The notes under the pieces: generated by a model
What the model was told of the DNA's origin: nothing
Databases searched by the model: none
The model's input: the letters and a program-made list of their open reading frames with translations, nothing else
Program-made: the position numbers and the translations under genes
DNA from: DATEMK01 sp035275625
Lineage (GTDB): Bacteria > Bacteroidota > Bacteroidia > AKYH767-A > OLB10
Length of the DNA stretch: 12,465 nt
Direction: 5' to 3'
Assembly: GCA_035275625.1 (NCBI GenBank)
Contig: DATEMK010000237.1
Span: forward strand, 1-12,465
Part shown: one piece after another, positions 1-6,556 of the stretch
Position numbering within the stretch: the first letter of the stretch is position 1
Layout of the letters: each line of letters begins with the position of its first letter

Positions 1-26
1 CCAAAGGTGGAGCGGTGAAGAAGTAA
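1..26 (+). CDS. rpsL: 30S ribosomal protein S12, 3' end only (probable)
   Basis: Only the last codons are present. Reading from base 3 gives KGGAVKK followed by TAA at 24-26. A short Lys/Gly/Ala-rich C-terminus is typical of the extended S12 proteins of Bacteroidota, and rpsL is the normal gene directly before rpsG in the str operon. The identification rests mainly on gene order, because seven residues cannot prove the family. The final A of the stop codon is also the first base of the heptamer array that follows. Confidence 0.65.
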
Positions 27-67
27 GAAGTCAGCGGTCGGAAGTAAAGAAGTAGAAGTCAGAAAAG
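26..67 (+). repeat. Degenerate heptanucleotide array, word AGAAGTC
   Basis: Six consecutive 7-nt units can be read: AGAAGTC, AGCGGTC, GGAAGTA, AAGAAGT, AGAAGTC, AGAAAAG. The first and fifth are identical and the others are diverged or slightly out of register. The array begins on the last base of the probable rpsL stop codon and fills the first third of the rpsL-rpsG spacer. Function is unknown. Confidence 0.6.
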
Positions 68-73
68 AGCAAT

Positions 74-129
74 TCAAGAATAGCAACTCAACAATATAAC
101 AATTTAGCAATATAGCAATTTAATAATTC
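74..129 (+). repeat. 8-nt period A/T-rich array before rpsG
   Basis: From 90 to 129 five 8-nt units follow one another: AACAATAT, AACAATTT, AGCAATAT, AGCAATTT, AATAATTC. Two weaker units precede them (74-81, 82-89). The array ends at the base just before the rpsG ATG, so it forms the whole proximal translation-initiation region and contains no Shine-Dalgarno sequence. The 8-nt period differs from the 7-nt period of most other spacers in the window. Confidence 0.7.
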
Positions 130-597
130 ATGAGGAAGTCAAAACCAAAGAAACGCATTCTGTTACCGGATCCTAAGTTTAATGATAAATTAGTGACACG
201 TTTCGTAAACAGCTTAATGTACAGCGGCAAGAAAAGTATTGCACTTCTTAGTTTTTATGATGCATTAGATATTGTGGAAAAGAAAACCAATGAAAATGGT
301 TTGGAAACATGGAAAAAAGCATTGACCAATATCATGCCTTCTGTCGAAGTAAAAAGCCGCAGGGTTGGCGGAGCGACTTTCCAGATTCCAAGTGAGGTTC
401 GTCCTGACCGCAAAACCGCTTTGGGAATTAAATGGATGATTGATTTTTCGCGCAAGCGTAATGAAAAATCAATTCCGGAAAAATTAGCCGGTGAAATCAT
501 AGCTGCTGCAAAAGGAGAAGGCGCTGCTGTAAAAAAACGTGATGATACACACAGGATGGCAGAAGCGAATAAGGCATTCTCACATTTCAGGGCGTAA
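130..597 (+). CDS. rpsG: 30S ribosomal protein S7
   Basis: S7 binds the 3' major domain of 16S rRNA, starts assembly of the 30S head and contacts the E and P sites. The 155-residue product has the usual bacterial length. Diagnostic segments are the N-terminal basic part ending in DPKF (14-17), the motif SVEVKSRRVGGATFQIPSEV (71-90) and the C-terminal RMAEANKAFSHFR. The ATG at 130 gives the standard N-terminus MRKSKPKKRI and follows directly on the 8-nt repeat array. No Shine-Dalgarno sequence is visible. It lies between probable rpsL and fusA as in most bacterial str operons. In E. coli S7 is the autoregulator of this operon by binding its mRNA; I see no obvious 16S-like mimic in the short leader here. 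Confidence 0.98.
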   Translation: MRKSKPKKRILLPDPKFNDKLVTRFVNSLMYSGKKSIALLSFYDALDIVEKKTNENGLETWKKALTNIMPSVEVKSRRVGGATFQIPSEVRPDRKTALGIKWMIDFSRKRNEKSIPEKLAGEIIAAAKGEGAAVKKRDDTHRMAEANKAFSHFRA

Positions 598-606
598 TTT
601 AAAAGG

Positions 607-627
607 CAGTAATCAGTAAACAGTTAA
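607..627 (+). repeat. Three heptamers of word CAGTAAA after rpsG
   Basis: Units CAGTAAT, CAGTAAA and CAGTTAA are adjacent. The same word appears twice in tandem at 11204-11217, between rplF and rplR, 10.6 kb away. It is the first of two different arrays in the rpsG-fusA spacer. Confidence 0.6.
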
Positions 628-651
628 TAAGAAAAAAAAAGTTGGGTTTAA

Positions 652-680
652 CTTTAAACCTTAAACCTTAAACTTTAAAC
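652..680 (+). repeat. Four heptamers of word CYTTAAA before fusA
   Basis: Exact 7-nt register: CTTTAAA (652), CCTTAAA (659), CCTTAAA (666), CTTTAAA (673), then C. The array ends 5 nt before the fusA ATG. A short upstream GGTTTA (645-650) can pair with TAAACC at 655-660 (6 bp, 4-nt loop), or with the later TAAACC copy. TAA recurs every 7 nt, so all three frames are closed. Confidence 0.75.
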
Positions 681-685
681 AACTA

Positions 686-2794
686 ATGAGTCAAGACTTA
701 AAATATACGCGCAACATAGGAATCTCGGCACATATTGATGCCGGCAAGACGACTACGACTGAGCGTATCCTATATTATACAGGAGTAACCCATAAAATCG
801 GTGAGGTGCATGAAGGCGCTGCCACAATGGATTGGATGGTGCAGGAGCAGGAGCGTGGAATTACAATTACTTCTGCTGCCACTACCTGCTATTGGACTTA
901 CGATAAAGATAAGTACAAGATCAATATTATTGATACTCCCGGTCACGTTGATTTTACGGTGGAAGTAGAGCGGTCACTGCGTGTGCTGGATGGCGCTGTT
1001 GCCTTGTTCTGTGCTGTTGGCGGTGTGGAGCCTCAAAGCGAGACAGTGTGGAGACAAATGAACAAGTATAATGTTCCGCGCATTGGTTTTGTAAATAAAA
1101 TGGATCGTGCCGGTGCAGATTTTTTTACTGTTGTAAAACAAATTAAAGAAAGACTTGGGGCGAATCCTGTTCCTCTTCAATATCCGATCGGATCAGAAGA
1201 AACTTTTAAAGGAGTTGTTGACCTGATTACGAACAAAGCGATTATCTGGGATGAAGAAGGAAAAGGAATGACTTTTAAAGAAATTCCCGTTCCGGCTGAC
1301 ATTGTTGAAGAAGTTAAAAACTGGCGGGCAAAACTTGTAGAGTCAGTTGCGGAATTTGACGATAAACTTTTAGAAAAATTTTTTGATAACCCGGATACCA
1401 TTTCGAGGGAAGAATTAATGGAAGCAATTCGTAAGGCAACCATTTCGATGACCATTACTCCGATTCTTTGCGGTTCTGCCTTTAAGAATAAAGGAGTGCA
1501 GACAATGCTTGATTCGGTGATTACGTATTTACCTTCACCGATGGACGTTCCGCCAGTGACAGGTATTAACCCTGACACCGGGGCTGAAGAACCGAGAAAA
1601 CCAGATGCGAAAGATCATTTTGCCGCGCTTGCATTTAAGATTATGACGGATCCGTTCGTGGGCCGTCTTGCATTTTTCCGTGTGTATTCAGGAACGCTGA
1701 AAGCAGGTTCTTATGTACTGAATTCACGTTCCGGAAAAAATGAGCGTATTTCCCGTATTATAAGGATGCATGCGAATAAGCAAAACCCGATTGATGAGAT
1801 TGAAGCAGGAGATATCGGAGCAGCAGTTGGTTTCAAAGAAATAAAAACAGGAGATACATTATGTGATGAGAAGCATCCTATAATTCTTGAATCCATTACT
1901 TTCCCTGAGCCGGTTATCGGTTTGGCTGTTGAGCCAAAAACCCAGGCGGATGTTGATAAATTAGGAATGGCTTTGGCAAAATTAGCTGAAGAAGACCCTA
2001 CTTTCAGAGTGAAATCTGATGAAGAAACAGGTCAGACAGTAATCAGCGGAATGGGTGAATTGCACCTTGAAATCATTGTTGACCGTTTGAGACGTGAATT
2101 TAAAGTAGAATGTAACCAGGGCGCTCCGCAGGTAGCTTATAAAGAAGCTATCACAGGAACAGTCAATCATCGCGAAGTTTATAAAAAACAAACCGGTGGA
2201 CGCGGAAAATTTGCTGACATCAGGATAACAATTGGTCCTGTTGATGAGGGTAAACTTGGTTTGCAATTTGAAAATGAAGTTACAGGCGGAAATATTCCGC
2301 GCGAATTTATTCCCGCTGTTGAAAAAGGATTTAAAGCTGCTATGGCAAACGGAGTTCTTGCGGGTTATCCCCTGGATAGTTTGAAAGTGGTTTTAACGGA
2401 TGGTTCTTACCACAACGTGGATTCGGATGCACTTTCGTTTGAAATTTGTGCACGTACAGCATACAGGGAAGCATTGCCAAAAGCAAAACCTGTATTGCTT
2501 GAACCCATCATGAAAATAGAGGTGGTTACTCCTGAAGAAAACATGGGTGATGTAATGGGAGATTTAAATAAGAGAAGAGGACACCTTGAAGGAATGGATA
2601 CCCGTGCAGGTGCGCAGGTAATCAAAGCAAAAGTTCCTCTCTCACAAATGTTCGGGTATGTGACTTCGTTGCGTACCATTACTTCCGGACGGGCTTCCTC
2701 TACAATGGAGTTCTCACATTATTCAGAAGTTCCAAGAGCGATTGCTGAAGAAGTAATTGCAAAAGTTAAAGGCAAGACTGAGAAAGTTTCATAA
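686..2794 (+). CDS. fusA: Translation elongation factor G
   Basis: Cytoplasmic GTPase that drives translocation of tRNA and mRNA after peptide bond formation and, with RRF, splits the ribosome during recycling. The 702 residues match full-length EF-G. The G domain shows the P-loop AHIDAGKT (15-22), the switch I end RGITITSAAT (57-66), DTPGHVD (83-89) with the catalytic His87, NKMD (137-140) and GSA (263-265). Domain II follows at about 300-400, and domains III-V run to the end, with the domain IV segment around KQTGGRGKFADI. ATG at 686 gives the expected N-terminus MSQDLKYTRNIGISAHIDAG. The product looks like the canonical factor rather than a paralogue such as EF-G2 or a tetracycline-protection protein, judging from intact motifs and position in the str operon. 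No tuf gene follows. Confidence 0.99.
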   Translation: MSQDLKYTRNIGISAHIDAGKTTTTERILYYTGVTHKIGEVHEGAATMDWMVQEQERGITITSAATTCYWTYDKDKYKINIIDTPGHVDFTVEVERSLRVLDGAVALFCAVGGVEPQSETVWRQMNKYNVPRIGFVNKMDRAGADFFTVVKQIKERLGANPVPLQYPIGSEETFKGVVDLITNKAIIWDEEGKGMTFKEIPVPADIVEEVKNWRAKLVESVAEFDDKLLEKFFDNPDTISREELMEAIRKATISMTITPILCGSAFKNKGVQTMLDSVITYLPSPMDVPPVTGINPDTGAEEPRKPDAKDHFAALAFKIMTDPFVGRLAFFRVYSGTLKAGSYVLNSRSGKNERISRIIRMHANKQNPIDEIEAGDIGAAVGFKEIKTGDTLCDEKHPIILESITFPEPVIGLAVEPKTQADVDKLGMALAKLAEEDPTFRVKSDEETGQTVISGMGELHLEIIVDRLRREFKVECNQGAPQVAYKEAITGTVNHREVYKKQTGGRGKFADIRITIGPVDEGKLGLQFENEVTGGNIPREFIPAVEKGFKAAMANGVLAGYPLDSLKVVLTDGSYHNVDSDALSFEICARTAYREALPKAKPVLLEPIMKIEVVTPEENMGDVMGDLNKRRGHLEGMDTRAGAQVIKAKVPLSQMFGYVTSLRTITSGRASSTMEFSHYSEVPRAIAEEVIAKVKGKTEKVS

Positions 2795-2816
2795 TTAAAA
2801 TTTGTAAATAGCACAA

Positions 2817-3122
2817 ATGAGTCAGCGCATCAGAATAAAATTAAAATCTTATGATTTCAACTTAGTTGATAAATCATCAGAAAAAATTGTGAAAACTGTT
2901 AAATCAACAGGTGCTGTTGTAAGCGGTCCGATACCTCTTCCAACGGAGAAAAGGATTTTTACTGTTTTGCGCTCTCCTCATGCGAATAAAAAAGCCAGGG
3001 AGCAGTTTCAGCTTTGTTCCTACAAGCGGTTGCTTGATATTTACAGTTCTACAGCAAAGACTGTGGATGCTCTTATGAAGCTTGAGTTGCCGAGCGGTGT
3101 AGAAGTTGAGATTAAAGTTTAG
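2817..3122 (+). CDS. rpsJ: 30S ribosomal protein S10 / NusE
   Basis: S10 sits in the 30S head. As NusE it pairs with NusB in antitermination complexes and links NusG to the ribosome. The 101-residue length is normal. Recognisable parts are IRIKLKSYDFNLVDKS (5-20), the loop motif SGPIPLPT (36-43), SPHANKKAREQF (53-64) and the C-terminal LPSGVEVEIKV. The start is 22 nt after fusA, with the A/T-rich spacer giving no Shine-Dalgarno sequence and no clear repeat. This direct fusA-rpsJ junction without tuf joins the str and S10 blocks, an arrangement usual in Bacteroidota. I see no S10-type leader hairpin in the 22 nt. Confidence 0.98.
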   Translation: MSQRIRIKLKSYDFNLVDKSSEKIVKTVKSTGAVVSGPIPLPTEKRIFTVLRSPHANKKAREQFQLCSYKRLLDIYSSTAKTVDALMKLELPSGVEVEIKV

Positions 3123-3216
3123 GTGACTGGCAATTGATCTTTGGTAAACAGATAATTAGATAATAACAAGTCATGTTGCTCATTGAAGTAACCTCTGACC
3201 ATAAACGAAAATAAAG
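3123..3216 (+). promoter_or_regulatory. rpsJ-rplC spacer with a 13-codon upstream ORF
   Basis: This 94-nt spacer lacks a clear long heptamer array; it has only a short GATAATT/AGATAAT stretch around 3151-3164. It does hold a small reading frame, ATG at 3173 to TAA at 3212-3214, encoding MLLIEVTSDHKRK, whose stop ends 2 nt before the rplC ATG. Such spacing would allow coupled reinitiation, but a 13-codon frame can easily arise by chance. The role is not established. Confidence 0.3.
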
Positions 3217-3834
3217 ATGTCAGGAATAATTGGAAAAAAAGTCGGCATGACGAGCATTTATGATGCTGAAGGAAAAAATATTCCATGTACAGTCATACAA
3301 GCGGGGCCTTGTGTGGTTACACAATTGAGAACCGTTGAAAAAGACGGTTACGATGCTGTACAGCTTGCTTTTGACGAAAAAAAAGAAAAACATACGACAG
3401 CGGCTTTAAAAGGACATTTTAAAAAATCAAATACCACTCCAAAACGTAAGATAGTTGAGTTCCGTCATTTTACATCAGCGGCTAACCTGGGTGATGAGGT
3501 GAAAGTGGATATTTTCACTGAAGGTGTTTTTTGTGACGTGACTGGAATCTCAAAAGGAAAAGGGTTTCAGGGAGTGGTTAAACGGCATCATTTTGCCGGT
3601 GTCGGTGGCGCTACTCACGGGCAGCATAACCGTTTAAGGGCTCCGGGTTCTATGGGTGCTTCATCATGGCCTTCGCGCGTATTCCCCGGCAAAAAATTGC
3701 CTGGTCACATGGGAAATGAAAGAGTGAAAGTTCAGAACCTGCAGATTGTTAAGGTTATGCCCGAAGAAAACCTTCTGCTGATCAAAGGGGCTGTTCCGGG
3801 AGCTAAGGGTTCATATATAATAGTTGAAATTTAA
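3217..3834 (+). CDS. rplC: 50S ribosomal protein L3
   Basis: L3 is an early assembly protein of the 50S subunit whose long loop reaches towards the peptidyl transferase centre. At 205 residues it has normal length. Diagnostic segments are MSGIIGKKVGMTSIY at the N-terminus, GVVKRHHFAGVGGATHGQ in the central part, the loop GSMGASSWPSRVFPGKKLPG (144-163) and GNERVKVQNL (165-174). In E. coli the loop reads SIGQN, and the Gln is methylated by PrmB; here the aligned residue is Ala148, so that modification is not possible at this site. ATG at 3217 is preceded by AAATAAAG with no Shine-Dalgarno sequence. The next gene, rplD, starts 5 nt after the stop. Confidence 0.98.
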   Translation: MSGIIGKKVGMTSIYDAEGKNIPCTVIQAGPCVVTQLRTVEKDGYDAVQLAFDEKKEKHTTAALKGHFKKSNTTPKRKIVEFRHFTSAANLGDEVKVDIFTEGVFCDVTGISKGKGFQGVVKRHHFAGVGGATHGQHNRLRAPGSMGASSWPSRVFPGKKLPGHMGNERVKVQNLQIVKVMPEENLLLIKGAVPGAKGSYIIVEI

Positions 3835-3839
3835 AAAAA

Positions 3840-4469
3840 ATGGAATTATCGGTAATACAAACCAGCGGCAAGGATACAGGAAGAAAAATAAACCTGAATG
3901 ACAGCATTTTTGGTGTGGAACCAAATGATCATGCCATTTATCTTGATGTGAAGCATCACCTCGCCAACCAGCGCCAGGGAACTTCAAAATCGAAACAGCG
4001 GAATGAAATAAATGCCACGACTAAAAAGCTGAAGAGGCAAAAAGGAACGGGCGGTGCACGTGCGGGCAGTATGAAGAGTCCTTTGTTTGTAGGAGGCGGA
4101 AGAGTTTTTGGTCCTGTTCCGAGAGATTATGACTTTAAACTGAATAAAAAATTGAAGAGAGTTGCGCGTATGTCGGCATTGTCATACAAAGCAAAAGAAA
4201 ACAACATCACCCTGCTCGAAAATTTGAATTTTGATAATCCGAAAACAAAAGAGTTTAATGCAATGCTGAAAAAACTTTCTTTGGACGATAAAAAAACACT
4301 TGTCGTGATTTCTGAAACAAATAAAAATCTATATTTGTCGTCCCGAAATTTGAAGCGCAGTAAGGTAGTAACAGCTTCCGATTTAAATACATACGATATT
4401 ATGAACGCTCAGCAATTAGTGCTTACTGAGGGTTCTTTGCCTGTTATTGAAAATACTTTGAAGAAATAA
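3840..4469 (+). CDS. rplD: 50S ribosomal protein L4
   Basis: L4 binds 23S rRNA domain I early in assembly and its extended loop lines the constriction of the peptide exit tunnel. In E. coli it also represses the S10 operon. The 209-residue product has the conserved tunnel loop KRQKGTGGARAGSMKSPLFV (65-84), then GGGRVFGPVPRDYDFKLNKK and the C-terminal fold ending LPVIENTLKK. The start lies 5 nt after rplC in a run of A residues and lacks a Shine-Dalgarno sequence, so translation is probably coupled to rplC. I found no L4-binding leader upstream of rpsJ or rplC, so autoregulation of the E. coli type cannot be inferred. Confidence 0.97.
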   Translation: MELSVIQTSGKDTGRKINLNDSIFGVEPNDHAIYLDVKHHLANQRQGTSKSKQRNEINATTKKLKRQKGTGGARAGSMKSPLFVGGGRVFGPVPRDYDFKLNKKLKRVARMSALSYKAKENNITLLENLNFDNPKTKEFNAMLKKLSLDDKKTLVVISETNKNLYLSSRNLKRSKVVTASDLNTYDIMNAQQLVLTEGSLPVIENTLKK

Positions 4470-4473
4470 AACA

Positions 4474-4764
4474 ATGAGTACACTTAAAAAACCAATCATC
4501 TCTGAGAAGATGACCCGCATTACTGAAAAGATTGGTCAGTACGGATTTTTAGTTGACATGAGCGCCAACAAACTGGAGATAAAAAAAGCTGTGGAAACGA
4601 TGTACGGTGTAAACGTGGAATCGGTAAATACGATGAACTTCAGAGGGAAAATAAAGACAAGAGGCACTAAAACGGGTTTTACAAAAGGAGTGAAAGGAAG
4701 AAGCAAGAAAGCTATTGTGACTTTGAAGAAGGGGGATACAATTGATTTTTACAGCAGCATCTAA
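4474..4764 (+). CDS. rplW: 50S ribosomal protein L23
   Basis: L23 lies at the exit of the peptide tunnel and is the docking site for trigger factor and the signal recognition particle. The 96-residue product is of normal bacterial length and starts with LKKPIISEKMT, a standard L23 opening. The family signature is clear: IKKAVETMYGVNVESVNT (36-53), followed by the basic loop (58-79) that reaches into the tunnel wall. The gene starts 4 nt after the rplD stop, so it is likely translationally coupled. Confidence 0.97.
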   Translation: MSTLKKPIISEKMTRITEKIGQYGFLVDMSANKLEIKKAVETMYGVNVESVNTMNFRGKIKTRGTKTGFTKGVKGRSKKAIVTLKKGDTIDFYSSI

Positions 4765-4783
4765 AATTAGTTAATGAAGTAAA

Positions 4784-4799
4784 TAGGTAATTGGGTAAT
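4784..4799 (+). repeat. Two 8-nt units TRGGTAAT before rplB
   Basis: TAGGTAAT (4784-4791) and TGGGTAAT (4792-4799) are adjacent in the 46-nt rplW-rplB spacer. This is a weak example of the spacer repeats and could be chance on its own. It is directly followed by AAGGA (4801-4805). Confidence 0.4.
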
Positions 4800-4810
4800 T
4801 AAGGAAAACG

Positions 4811-5635
4811 ATGGGAATTAAAAAATTTAATCCGACCACACCAGGACAGCGCTTCATGGAGCTGAATGACTTCGATGATTTGACGGCAGGCAAACCCGAA
4901 AAATCACTTTTGGTTGCAAAGAACAGATCTGGCGGAAGAAATAATTCGGGTAAGATGACAATGCGCTACATTGGCGGTGGTCATCGTAAAATGGTAAGGC
5001 TGATAGATTTCAAACGCGAAAAGCATGGAATCAAAGGTGAAGTGAAAACAATTGAATACGATCCGGGACGTACTGCAAATATCGCATTGGTGCATTACAG
5101 TGACGGAGAAAAAAGATATATTGTAGCTCCGACAGGATTGAAAGTGGGCAAACAAATTAATTCAGGTTCAGCAGCCACGCCTGAAATCGGGAATGCCATG
5201 TTCTTAAAAGATATTCCACTCGGAACACTGATCCATAACATTGAGATGAGACCAGGGCAGGGAGGCAAAATTGCCCGCAGTGCAGGTTCTTATGCACAGC
5301 TTGCAGCACGTGAAGAAAAATATGCAACCATTAAATTGCCGTCAGGCGAAAGCAGGATGATTCTTGTGAATTGCATGGCTACAATAGGAACGGTTTCAAA
5401 CCCGGAGCATAATAAAGAAAGCTATGGTAAAGCAGGCCGCACCCGCTGGTTAGGTCGCAGACCCAGAGTCCGCGGTGTGGCAATGAACCCGGTTGATCAC
5501 CCCATGGGTGGTGGAGAAGGCCGCGCTTCAGGCGGACACCCACGCTCCAGGAAAGGATTGATAGCTAAAGGATATAAGACAAGAAAGAAGAATAACAGGT
5601 CTAATAAATATATTTTAGAAAGAAGAAAGAAATAA
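4811..5635 (+). CDS. rplB: 50S ribosomal protein L2
   Basis: L2 is essential for subunit association and for organising the peptidyl transferase region. Full length at 274 residues. It has the N-terminal OB-fold part with YIGGGHRKMVRLIDFKR, the central GTLIHNIEMRPGQGGKIARSAG segment and the C-terminal signature NPVDHPMGGGEG (226-237), where His230 corresponds to the functionally important His229 of E. coli. The tail is the usual basic KG(Y)KTRKKNNRSNKYILERRKK. The start at 4811 is preceded by AAGGA at 4801-4805, 5 nt upstream, the only Shine-Dalgarno-like match with good spacing in the window; it may be accidental because none of its neighbours has one. A strong hairpin follows the stop codon. 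Confidence 0.98.
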   Translation: MGIKKFNPTTPGQRFMELNDFDDLTAGKPEKSLLVAKNRSGGRNNSGKMTMRYIGGGHRKMVRLIDFKREKHGIKGEVKTIEYDPGRTANIALVHYSDGEKRYIVAPTGLKVGKQINSGSAATPEIGNAMFLKDIPLGTLIHNIEMRPGQGGKIARSAGSYAQLAAREEKYATIKLPSGESRMILVNCMATIGTVSNPEHNKESYGKAGRTRWLGRRPRVRGVAMNPVDHPMGGGEGRASGGHPRSRKGLIAKGYKTRKKNNRSNKYILERRKK

Positions 5636-5646
5636 AAAACAATTGC

Positions 5647-5716
5647 GGATTTAGGATTTTAGATTTAGGATTTAAAAAAACAAAGTTCGAAATCCTAAAT
5701 CTAAAATCCTAAATCC
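5647..5716 (+). repeat. Perfect 27-bp inverted repeat between rplB and rpsS
   Basis: The arm at 5647-5673 is the exact reverse complement of 5690-5716, with a 16-nt loop (5674-5689). Each arm is itself a near-heptamer array: GGATTTA-like units on the left and AAATCCT-like units on the right, the latter continuing to about 5720. The stem ends 11 nt before the rpsS ATG. No T-run follows on the + strand, so it does not look like an intrinsic terminator in the direction of transcription. As RNA it would form a long A-U-rich hairpin that could block exonucleases, be cut by RNase III or affect rpsS initiation. Confidence 0.9.
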
Positions 5717-5727
5717 TAAATAAAAAA

Positions 5728-6093
5728 ATGAGTCGTTCGATTAAAAAAGGCCCGTTCATAGATTACAAGCTTGAAGCAAAGCTTATGAAAATGAACGAGG
5801 GAAAAAAGAAAACTGTTGTCAAAACCTGGTCGAGAAGAAGTATGATTTCTCCTGATTTTGTCGGACATACGGTTGCAGTTCATAACGGGAATAAATTCAT
5901 CCCTGTTTATATTACTGAAAATATGGTAGGACATAAGTTCGGAGAATTTGCACCTACACGCACTTTCAGGGCACACTCAGGAAATAAAGATAAAGCAGCA
6001 GAAACAACAGGAGCAGCGCCATCAGGAGCACCTGGAACATCTCCAGGAGCAGCGCCTGCAGCAGCGCCATCAACCCCGCCACCGGCAAAATAA
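5728..6093 (+). CDS. rpsS: 30S ribosomal protein S19 with Ala/Pro-rich C-terminal tail
   Basis: S19 forms a complex with S13 in the 30S head near the A site. Residues 1-87 are a normal S19: MSRSIKKGPFIDYKL, KTWSRRSMI (32-40), PDFVGHTVAVHNGNKFIPVY (42-61) and GHKFGEFAPTRTFRAHSGNK (68-87), after which the family normally ends at about 90 residues. Here a tail of 34 residues follows, made almost only of Ala, Pro, Gly, Ser and Thr and ending STPPPAK. Its DNA is more G/C-rich than the neighbours and has direct repeats: a 13-nt copy at 6008-6020 and 6044-6056, and a 12-nt copy at 6013-6024 and 6061-6072. The reading frame is intact and stops 3 nt before rplV. The tail is probably disordered and solvent-exposed; its role is unknown. 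Confidence 0.97.
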   Translation: MSRSIKKGPFIDYKLEAKLMKMNEGKKKTVVKTWSRRSMISPDFVGHTVAVHNGNKFIPVYITENMVGHKFGEFAPTRTFRAHSGNKDKAAETTGAAPSGAPGTSPGAAPAAAPSTPPPAK

Positions 6094-6096
6094 AAA

Positions 6097-6549
6097 ATGG
6101 GAGCACGCAAACGTAAATCAGCAGAAGCAAGAAAAGAGGAGTTGAAAACTATCTCTTATGCTAAATTGAATAATTGCCCTACATCGCCCCGTAAAATGAG
6201 GCTTGTTGCCGATATGATCCGCGGAAAAAAGGCAGAGAAGGCATTGAATCTTTTAAAGTTCAGCACTAAGGATGCTTCAAAGAAATTGGAAAAATTATTA
6301 TTGTCAGCCCTTTCCAACTGGCAGGCAAAGAATGAAGGACAAAGAATAGAGGACCAGGAATTATTTATAAAAGAAATTTATGTTGACAGCGCCCGCCAAT
6401 TGAAAAGAATGAGACCGGCACCACAGGGGCGTGGTTATGTAATCCGTAAACGCTCCAATCATGTGACTTTGATTCTTGACAATAAAGCAGCAACCGTTCA
6501 AACAGAAGAACAACCAGAAACAGAAACACAACCAGAAACAATTCAATAA
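6097..6549 (+). CDS. rplV: 50S ribosomal protein L22 with acidic C-terminal tail
   Basis: L22 contacts all domains of 23S rRNA and its beta hairpin lines the exit tunnel. At 150 residues it is longer than the roughly 110 of E. coli. The core has the N-terminal SPRKMRLVADMIRGKKAEKA (30-49) and the tunnel hairpin plus signature KRMRPAPQGRGYVIRKRSNH (103-122). An N-terminal extension of about 18 mostly charged residues precedes the core. After about residue 130 comes a tail of Gln, Glu, Pro and Thr with the repeated unit QPET. The underlying DNA has a 12-nt direct repeat (6511-6522 and 6529-6540, period 18). The start follows rpsS by 3 nt and lies in an A-run. N-terminal extension is common in the phylum; the acidic tail seems more lineage-specific. 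Confidence 0.97.
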   Translation: MGARKRKSAEARKEELKTISYAKLNNCPTSPRKMRLVADMIRGKKAEKALNLLKFSTKDASKKLEKLLLSALSNWQAKNEGQRIEDQELFIKEIYVDSARQLKRMRPAPQGRGYVIRKRSNHVTLILDNKAATVQTEEQPETETQPETIQ

Positions 6550-6556
6550 ATAATTA

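Noticed and set aside
3134..3145. GATCTTTG as a possible Bacteroidota -7 promoter element (TAnnTTTG) before rplC
   Set aside because: The first base does not match and no TTTG element lies at the proper distance upstream, so it is not enough to call a promoter.
5647..5727. Intrinsic terminator after rplB
   Set aside because: The stem is strong but A/T-rich, and no T-run follows on the + strand. The T-run equivalent is only on the opposite strand, where there are no genes.
5948..6145. A 65-codon + strand frame rich in Gln and His across the rpsS tail
   Set aside because: It is the shifted reading of the repetitive Ala/Pro-coding DNA; its composition is explained by that repeat and it overlaps two real genes.
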